Below are positions 1-4,881 of a stretch of 11,290 bases of DNA, one piece after another. How positions within the stretch are numbered: the stretch's first letter is position 1; each line of letters begins with the position of its first letter. The position numbers and the translations under genes are program-made. The stretch is from JBBSEZ01 sp038239195 (GTDB taxonomy: Bacteria > Planctomycetota > Planctomycetia > Gemmatales > Gemmataceae), in contig JBBSEZ010000332.1 in assembly GCA_038239195.1 (NCBI GenBank), positions 1 through 11,290 of the forward strand, written 5' to 3'. The notes under the pieces were generated by a model. It did not search any database and was not told the origin of the DNA. It worked only from the letters and a program-made list of their open reading frames with translations.

Positions 1-53
1 AAGAAAGCGCCGATGAATCGCCGCACTCCAAGATGGCCCCGCGAACAGTCATC

Positions 54-1982
54 TTATTTGCGAGTCAATTTGTCCGCCGCCCCCGCCCGCCTGTAAATCT
101 CCGCCGTCCGCTCAAACCCCTTGTCCTTCGCCCCGATCAACCGCAGCGGCGTCGGCGCGACCAGCCCCAGCGCGTCCGGCACGTCGAGCACGCGCAGCAC
201 GTTGAGGAAGTGTGGCCCCTGCACGTGCGACGCCGGCGGATCGACCGCGAGCACGCCCTCGATCGACGGCTCGAACAGCGCCGCGTAGGCCGCCAGCACG
301 CCCGCCTGCCCGCGCCCGGCCACCGTCCACTTCCGCATGCCCTTGTCCTGCCTGTCGAGGTAGCGCACCGCCGCCGCCACGTCCCACACACGCCCTTGAT
401 CGACCGTCTGTCCGAGCAGCGCGTGGGCGCGCGCGACGTAGTTGGGCGGCGACTTCCGCGACCACTGTCCCAGGCCGGTGCCGCGCACCATCAGCACGCG
501 CACCTCGCCCTTGCCCGGCAACTTCGTCGCCCACGCCACCGAGGCCGCGCCCTCGTCTTCGTTCAGCACGACCAGCAGCCCGCCCCCTTCCTTCGGCTCG
601 GCCTTGCGCTCCGGCGGCGGCAGCGCGACGCGAATGCCCGGCATCGTCTCCAGGAGCAGCCCTCCCTCCTCCCCGACCGGGATCGCCTTGGGCAGGGGCA
701 CGCGCTCCGGAAACGACCGGAACGACTTCTCGCGCAGCTCCCGCACCAGCCCTTTCTTCCACCCGGCGAAGCCCTTCGCCTCCGGCAGCTTCGGCCGCCC
801 GCGCTTCGCGAACGTCTCGTCGATCCTGGCGTTGAGCGCGTCGGCGGGGACGTCTCTGTCCTCGGGGAACACGCGCAGCTCGCGGCCCGGCAGCGGCTTG
901 TCGGTCGCGTCCTTCACGGGCCCGCTGTCTCCCTTGAGGTGCTTGTTGAGGAACCGGAACACCGCCACGCGCAGGTCGGGCCGGTAGTCGTGCCCGCCCT
1001 TGCTCACGTATTCGTCCACCAGCTCGGCCTTGCCGTGCAGCTTGTACGCCTGCCGCAGCCGCGCGATGATGCGGCGGTTGCCGTCCATCGGGAAGATCGG
1101 GTCGTTGTCGGAGTTGGCGAACAGCAGCGGCCGCGGCGCGATCAGGGCGGCGATGGTCGTCCACTCCCAGCCGTACGTATTCACCAGGAACATGCAGTCG
1201 CAATGGCCGTTGATGACCTTGTGGCTCACGTAACTTTGCAGATCGCTCATCCCGCTCACCGGCACCGCACAGCGCACCCTCTCGTCGGCGGCGGCGACCC
1301 AGATCGTCGTCGCCCCGCCGCCGGAGATGCCCGTCACGCCGATCTTGTCCGCGTCCACGTCTTTGCGACTTACCAGGTAGTCGATGGCGCGTATGCCGTT
1401 CCAGCACTCCACGCCCGCGGGGGTGTAGCCGGCCGACTGCCACCACCAGCGGCCGAGGTTGTAGGTGCCGTGGTGCTTGCCGGCGATCTCTCCGAGCTGG
1501 AGCGTGTCGAGGATGAGGCAGACGTAGCCGTTCCGCGCGAACCACAGGCCGTGGTCCTGAAAGGCGGTCTTGTTGCCGTCGCGCCCGCGCCCCGAATGGC
1601 CGCAGACGTAAAGGATCGTCGGGAGCTTGCCCTTGGCCCCCTTCGGTCGATAGAGGTTGCCGGTCACGTAGAGCCCCGGCTTGCTCTGGAAGTGCAGCTT
1701 CTCGATGACCACGCCGTCGCGCTCCACCGTGCCGGTGATCGTCGCCTTCAGCGCCGTCTTTTCGGGCAACGGCCACAGGCCGAGCATGTCGAGATACTCC
1801 CGCTTCAGCCGCGGTCGGCGGTCCTGCCACTCCTTCAGCGTCTTCGCCCCGTCGAGGAAGCGCGTCTCGATCCGGCGCGTTTCATCGGCGAGGTAAGCGT
1901 CGATGGCCCGATCGGCCGGCAACGCCTTGGGGGCCTGCGCGGGCAGGAGCAAGGCCGCGGCGATAGCAGAGATGCGCAACAT
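54..1982 (-). CDS. Secreted acetyl-xylan-esterase-like alpha/beta hydrolase with a degenerate second hydrolase domain
   Basis: The 642-residue product has a short signal peptide (hydrophobic stretch about 5-15, likely cut after A-Q-A at 15-17), so it should act in the periplasm or outside the cell. Residues about 60-350 form an alpha/beta hydrolase of the acetyl xylan esterase/dienelactone hydrolase type. The nucleophile elbow G-I-S-G-G has Ser220, with Asp294 (in DNDPIF) and His331 (in KGGHDY) completing the triad. A WWW cluster (179-181) and a C-D-C pair (261-263) are also visible. Family members remove acetyl or other acyl groups from carbohydrates; the exact substrate is unknown. Residues about 430-642 look like a second hydrolase copy, but its elbow reads G-R-G-Q-A (556-560), with no serine, so it is probably non-catalytic. 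The ATG follows the upstream transporter stop by 6 bp, with GAGAGGG inside the transporter's last codons as ribosome binding site. The two genes are almost certainly co-transcribed. Confidence 0.88.
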   Translation of the reverse strand: MLRISAIAAALLLPAQAPKALPADRAIDAYLADETRRIETRFLDGAKTLKEWQDRRPRLKREYLDMLGLWPLPEKTALKATITGTVERDGVVIEKLHFQSKPGLYVTGNLYRPKGAKGKLPTILYVCGHSGRGRDGNKTAFQDHGLWFARNGYVCLILDTLQLGEIAGKHHGTYNLGRWWWQSAGYTPAGVECWNGIRAIDYLVSRKDVDADKIGVTGISGGGATTIWVAAADERVRCAVPVSGMSDLQSYVSHKVINGHCDCMFLVNTYGWEWTTIAALIAPRPLLFANSDNDPIFPMDGNRRIIARLRQAYKLHGKAELVDEYVSKGGHDYRPDLRVAVFRFLNKHLKGDSGPVKDATDKPLPGRELRVFPEDRDVPADALNARIDETFAKRGRPKLPEAKGFAGWKKGLVRELREKSFRSFPERVPLPKAIPVGEEGGLLLETMPGIRVALPPPERKAEPKEGGGLLVVLNEDEGAASVAWATKLPGKGEVRVLMVRGTGLGQWSRKSPPNYVARAHALLGQTVDQGRVWDVAAAVRYLDRQDKGMRKWTVAGRGQAGVLAAYAALFEPSIEGVLAVDPPASHVQGPHFLNVLRVLDVPDALGLVAPTPLRLIGAKDKGFERTAEIYRRAGAADKLTRK

Positions 1983-1988
1983 GATCCA

Positions 1989-3323
1989 TCATCCCTCTCG
2001 TTTGTCGGTGGAGTGAGGCGCCTCGTCGCCGATGGTCCCTTCGGGGCTCAGCAGCAGCCAGCAGACGGCGGCGACCGCCTGCATGCCGAGGAACAGGGCG
2101 AGGCCGGCGTCCCAGTTGTTGCCGGTCCAGGTCTTCAACTGCGGGGTGAGCCAGGCGAAAGCGAGGGCGCCGAGGTTGCCGGCCATGTTCATCAAACTGA
2201 ACACGATGGCGACGTGCTTGCCGCCCATGTCCATCGTCAGGGCGTACGAACAGGGCGACGAAAACGTCGCCAGGAAGGCGCCGAGGCTGAGGACGATAGT
2301 CCCCACCCAGACGTCGCCGATGGGGTAAGCGATCAGGTAGCACAGCATGCCGGCGACGATGCTGGCCAGGGCAACGCCCTTGCGGGCCGCGCGCCGGCTG
2401 CCGGTTCGGCGCAGTACGGCGTCGGAGATCATGCCGCCGGCGAGGCCGCCCACCACGGCGGTCCACTGGGGCAGGCTGGCCAGGACGCCCGCTTCCTCCC
2501 TCGTCACGCCGCGCCCCTCCTGGAGATACGTGGCCATCCAGGTGTCGAAGAAGCGGTTGGCGCCGGCGCGGCAAAACTGCTGCCCGCAGACGAGCAGCAA
2601 GGGCGCGCTCAGAAAGATGGCCGCCCATGGCACCGGGGCGCGCGTCGGTAGGGCCAGCTTCTCGGCGGGCGAGGGCGCAGGTTTGCCGTCCGCGAGGAAG
2701 GCCAGCTCGGCGGCGTTGACGTGAGGGTGTTCTTGCGGGCGGTTGCGAAACCACCAGAAGAACCACACCGACCAGACCAGGCCCGGCACGGCGTAGAGGG
2801 CGAACAGCACGCGCCAACCCAGAGGCGCCAGCAGCGCCCCGGTGATCATGGAGCCGACCGCGCCGCCGACGAGCATGAAGCTGTTGAGCAAGGCGCTGGC
2901 CAGGCCGCGCCGCGAAGGGGGATACCACGCCGCCAGGATGAGGGTGGCGCACGGAAAGATGCCGGCCTGTAGGGCGCCCATCGCGAGGCGTGCCGCCAGC
3001 AGGCCGAGCACCCCGCTCGCCAGGGCGGAAAGCCCGATGGCGAGCGACCAGCCGGCAGCGAAGACACTGAGGGCCAGGCGCGGGCCCCAGCGCTGCGCCA
3101 GCCAACCGCTCGGGACCTGAAGCAGGGCGTAGCTGAGGAAGAAGCCGCTGATGGCGTTGCCGGTGTCTGTGATTTCGAGGTGGAGCTCCGCGCGAATCGT
3201 CGTCTCGGCCGGGCTGATGCAGTTGCGCTGCACGTAGCAGATGGCGGTGATCGCCAGCAGCGCCGCGAGCACGAAATGATGGACGCCGGTCGGCCGCTCG
3301 GCCGGGGTTGCGGAGGAGCTCAC
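1989..3323 (-). CDS. MFS transporter, anion:cation symporter (ACS) type
   Basis: This is a 444-residue inner-membrane protein with about 12 hydrophobic segments, the normal size for the major facilitator superfamily. After a short cytoplasmic N-terminus, the loop between helices 2 and 3 carries the MFS signature as GWLAQRWGPR (73-82). The central loop after helix 6 contains N-R-P-Q-E-H-P (194-200) followed by an acidic stretch (AAEL), which is typical of the ACS subfamily that takes up hexuronates, galactonate, glucarate and similar organic anions. A second A-loop-like motif, G-G-M-I-S-D (296-301), precedes the basic RRTGSRR. The start is GTG with only a weak GAGG upstream; no better in-frame start is present. 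It lies 6 bp before the esterase, so import of a sugar acid or sugar released by that enzyme is a reasonable guess. The substrate cannot be read from the sequence. Confidence 0.9.
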   Translation of the reverse strand: MSSSATPAERPTGVHHFVLAALLAITAICYVQRNCISPAETTIRAELHLEITDTGNAISGFFLSYALLQVPSGWLAQRWGPRLALSVFAAGWSLAIGLSALASGVLGLLAARLAMGALQAGIFPCATLILAAWYPPSRRGLASALLNSFMLVGGAVGSMITGALLAPLGWRVLFALYAVPGLVWSVWFFWWFRNRPQEHPHVNAAELAFLADGKPAPSPAEKLALPTRAPVPWAAIFLSAPLLLVCGQQFCRAGANRFFDTWMATYLQEGRGVTREEAGVLASLPQWTAVVGGLAGGMISDAVLRRTGSRRAARKGVALASIVAGMLCYLIAYPIGDVWVGTIVLSLGAFLATFSSPCSYALTMDMGGKHVAIVFSLMNMAGNLGALAFAWLTPQLKTWTGNNWDAGLALFLGMQAVAAVCWLLLSPEGTIGDEAPHSTDKREG

Positions 3324-3370
3324 GGGAACAGGGCCTCGCTCGCGGGAGGGTGGGGGACAAGGCGAGGGAA

Positions 3371-3425
3371 AACGCCAAGCCGCAAGCGGCGGGCCCTGGC
3401 GCTCTTCCGCTTGCGGCTTGGCGTT
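3371..3425 (-). terminator. Perfect 19-bp inverted repeat, probable intrinsic terminator
   Basis: The arms at 3371-3389 (aacgccaagccgcaagcgg) and 3407-3425 are exact reverse complements around a 17-nt loop. The hairpin begins 8 bp after the stop of the 131-residue gene. Read on the minus strand, TTTT directly overlaps and follows the distal arm, so a Rho-independent terminator for the ribonuclease/inhibitor/131-residue module is the simplest reading. The T run is short. The sequence may also be a dispersed genomic palindrome. It separates the module from the transporter gene, whose own promoter I could not identify. Confidence 0.6.
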
Positions 3426-3432
3426 CTTCTCT

Positions 3433-3828
3433 TCACGTGTACTTCAACTTCAGCCCCGGCGGTAGCCCCAGGCTCACCTCGACGTCGTGCAGGGCGCGGC
3501 CCTTGATCTGCGTCTTGCCGATGAGGTTGTTGGCCTGGCGCAACAGCGCGACGAGGGTGCAGAAGGTGCGCTTGCCGGCGTTGTTGGCCAGCACGGCCTG
3601 AAACGCCTCGTCGGGCTTGTCGGCGTCGCGCGACAGGTGAATGACCACGCGCGGCGGGAGGGTGAAATCGAGGTCGATCTGCGTGACGTGATAGCCGACC
3701 TGCTCCAGCGCCGGCGCCATCTCGCTCAGCTCGTCGATCTGGCCCTTGACCGTCTCGAAGCCCGCCCCGACCACGTTGCCGACGGTGTCCTTGACGGCCC
3801 TGGCGGCCCCTTTGATCTTCTCGAACAT
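3433..3828 (-). CDS. Conserved-looking small protein of unknown function (131 aa) with duplicated beta-LPP-beta motif
   Basis: I do not recognise a family. The N-terminal 35 residues form a lysine-rich amphipathic helix (VKDTVGNVVGAGFETVKG) with no signal peptide or transmembrane segment, so the protein is probably cytoplasmic or peripherally membrane-bound. Two similar strand-turn-strand units follow: QIDLDFTLPPRVVIHL (50-65) and DVEVSLGLPPGLKLKY (115-130). They share alternating acidic and hydrophobic residues, an L-P-P turn and a second strand, and are separated by a helical stretch (72-105). This suggests an internal duplication. The start has a strong GGGAGG site 6 nt upstream. The gene follows the barstar-like gene by 43 bp and precedes the terminator hairpin, so it is probably the last gene of the ribonuclease/inhibitor operon. 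A role tied to that pair is inference only. Confidence 0.75.
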   Translation of the reverse strand: MFEKIKGAARAVKDTVGNVVGAGFETVKGQIDELSEMAPALEQVGYHVTQIDLDFTLPPRVVIHLSRDADKPDEAFQAVLANNAGKRTFCTLVALLRQANNLIGKTQIKGRALHDVEVSLGLPPGLKLKYT

Positions 3829-3871
3829 GCGATCCCTCCCGTAAATCGTGGAGCAGGCGGCTCGCGCATCG

Positions 3872-4333
3872 TCATTTCCCAGACTTCTTCGCCGCCCGCG
3901 CGGCCGTGCCGCGCACCAGATGGAAGACCATCCCGCCCTCGCGGCCGCGCCAGCGCTCGGCGACGTCGTTGCAGACCGTCACGAGCTCGTCGTGGGCCTT
4001 GGCGTCCGCCTTGCGGAAGGCGGCCGCGTCGAGCAGCACGCCGACGTAGCCTTTCGACGGCAGCCACACCATGTCCGACCAGCAATCGACCAGGGCGTCC
4101 CAGTTGTTGCCGAAGTGACCGGGGAACTGGAACGCCGCGGCGACCGCGCTCAGCAGGTCGGCCTTGTTTTTCAGGCTGGCGCCTTCGAGGACGCGGCCAT
4201 GCACGCCGCCGGCGGTGAGGGCGGCGACGAGGCGCGTGGCCTCTTCGGGGGTCAGCCCGGGCGCGTCGAGGACGGCGGGGGACGACGGCAGGCCGCACGA
4301 GACGAGCAAGGCATCGAAGTCGGAGGAGGTCAT
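3872..4333 (-). CDS. Barstar family ribonuclease inhibitor
   Basis: The 153-residue cytoplasmic protein has no signal peptide. Residues about 45-140 match the barstar fold, most clearly in the stretch FPGHFGNNWDALVDC (70-84). Barstar of Bacillus amyloliquefaciens uses Asp35, Trp38 and Asp39 here to plug the barnase active site. The equivalents are Asp79, Val82 and Asp83, so both acidic contacts are kept while the tryptophan is replaced. The N-terminal 45 residues extend beyond the roughly 90-residue classical barstar. The upstream ribonuclease gene ends TAG and this ATG follows with no gap (TAGATG); there is only a weak ribosome binding site, so translation is probably coupled to that of the ribonuclease. 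The likely job is to neutralise enzyme that fails to be exported. The family call is strong, and the pairing with the neighbour rests on family knowledge plus adjacency. Confidence 0.93.
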   Translation of the reverse strand: MTSSDFDALLVSCGLPSSPAVLDAPGLTPEEATRLVAALTAGGVHGRVLEGASLKNKADLLSAVAAAFQFPGHFGNNWDALVDCWSDMVWLPSKGYVGVLLDAAAFRKADAKAHDELVTVCNDVAERWRGREGGMVFHLVRGTAARAAKKSGK

Positions 4334-4795
4334 CTAGCGCACTCGCGTGAAGGTGGAGTAGTGGTCCCCGGTGTAAAAAACCTCGCCCTTCTTGCCGACG
4401 ACCACGCGCTGCGGGCCCGGAAAGCGCAGGCCCTTGACTTCCTTGGTGAAGTGAACGAACTCGCGGTAGTAGCCCCGGTCCCGGTTCTTGGGCAGCAGCC
4501 CCTCGCGGTTGCCGAAGATGGCCCCGTCGTTGCGGTGATGCAGCGCCTTGCCGGCGCGCACGCGCTCCAGCGTCAGGTTGGCGTCGATCTTGCCCTTGTA
4601 GATCGTCTTGCCGAAATCGACCACCTTCGCCTCGTTCAGCACCTTGGCCGCCGTCGTCACCGCGTCGATCTGCGGCCGGCCGAACGTCTTGTCGATCTTG
4701 TCCTTGTCCTTGCTCTCGGCCGCGGCCGGGAGGGCCACGAGGAACGAAACTAGCAGGGGAAGGCAAAGGGCGATCGGCAGAGTGCGTGCGTTCAT
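4334..4795 (-). CDS. Secreted barnase-type guanyl-preferring ribonuclease (RNase N1/T1 family)
   Basis: The 153-residue product begins with a clear signal peptide (hydrophobic core about 7-22, cleavage near A-A-A at 24-26), giving a mature enzyme of about 127 residues exported across the inner membrane. The C-terminal half is barnase-like: F-G-N-R-E-G-L-L-P (94-102), Y-Y-R-E-F (109-113), then G-D-H-Y-S-T-F (143-149). Catalytic counterparts of barnase Glu73, Arg83, Arg87 and His102 are Glu112, Arg124, Arg130 and His145, all present, so the enzyme should cleave single-stranded RNA. Spacing between the two arginines is two residues longer than in barnase. The reading frame stays open upstream to a TTG at 4867, but that TTG is the -35 hexamer of a promoter. 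I therefore choose ATG 4795, where the signal peptide begins and GGGA lies 7 nt upstream. The inhibitor gene follows without a gap. Confidence 0.92.
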   Translation of the reverse strand: MNARTLPIALCLPLLVSFLVALPAAAESKDKDKIDKTFGRPQIDAVTTAAKVLNEAKVVDFGKTIYKGKIDANLTLERVRAGKALHHRNDGAIFGNREGLLPKNRDRGYYREFVHFTKEVKGLRFPGPQRVVVGKKGEVFYTGDHYSTFTRVR

Positions 4796-4837
4796 CGGTG
4801 GTCCCGTCTCCGTCCGCGTGACGTGCGTCTCCTTGTG

Positions 4838-4867
4838 ATCGTAGTCGGCGGGCGTGCGCGGTGTCAA
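4838..4867 (-). promoter_or_regulatory. Sigma70-type promoter for the ribonuclease-inhibitor module
   Basis: On the minus strand, a perfect -35 box TTGACA (4867-4862) is followed after 18 bp by TACGAT (4843-4838), matching four of six -10 positions. Transcription would begin near 4831, about 36 nt before the ribonuclease ATG. It sits in the 86-bp gap after the HEAT gene stop, so the module can be expressed independently of the upstream genes. An exact TTGACA in such GC-rich sequence is unlikely to be common, but the -10 box is imperfect. Confidence 0.55.
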
Positions 4868-4881
4868 AGGAAATCAAAGAC

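Noticed and set aside
1..53. Sequence downstream of the esterase stop
   Set aside because: No hairpin, gene or recognisable site is visible in these bases.
33..2651. An 872-codon open frame on the plus strand spanning the esterase and transporter genes
   Set aside because: It is antisense to two well-supported genes, is rich in Arg/Pro/His/Gln and has no recognisable motif. Long antisense frames are expected at this GC content.
1882..3378. A 498-codon minus-strand frame overlapping the transporter in another frame
   Set aside because: It is arginine- and proline-rich with no membrane segments. The overlapping 444-codon frame encodes a convincing 12-helix transporter.
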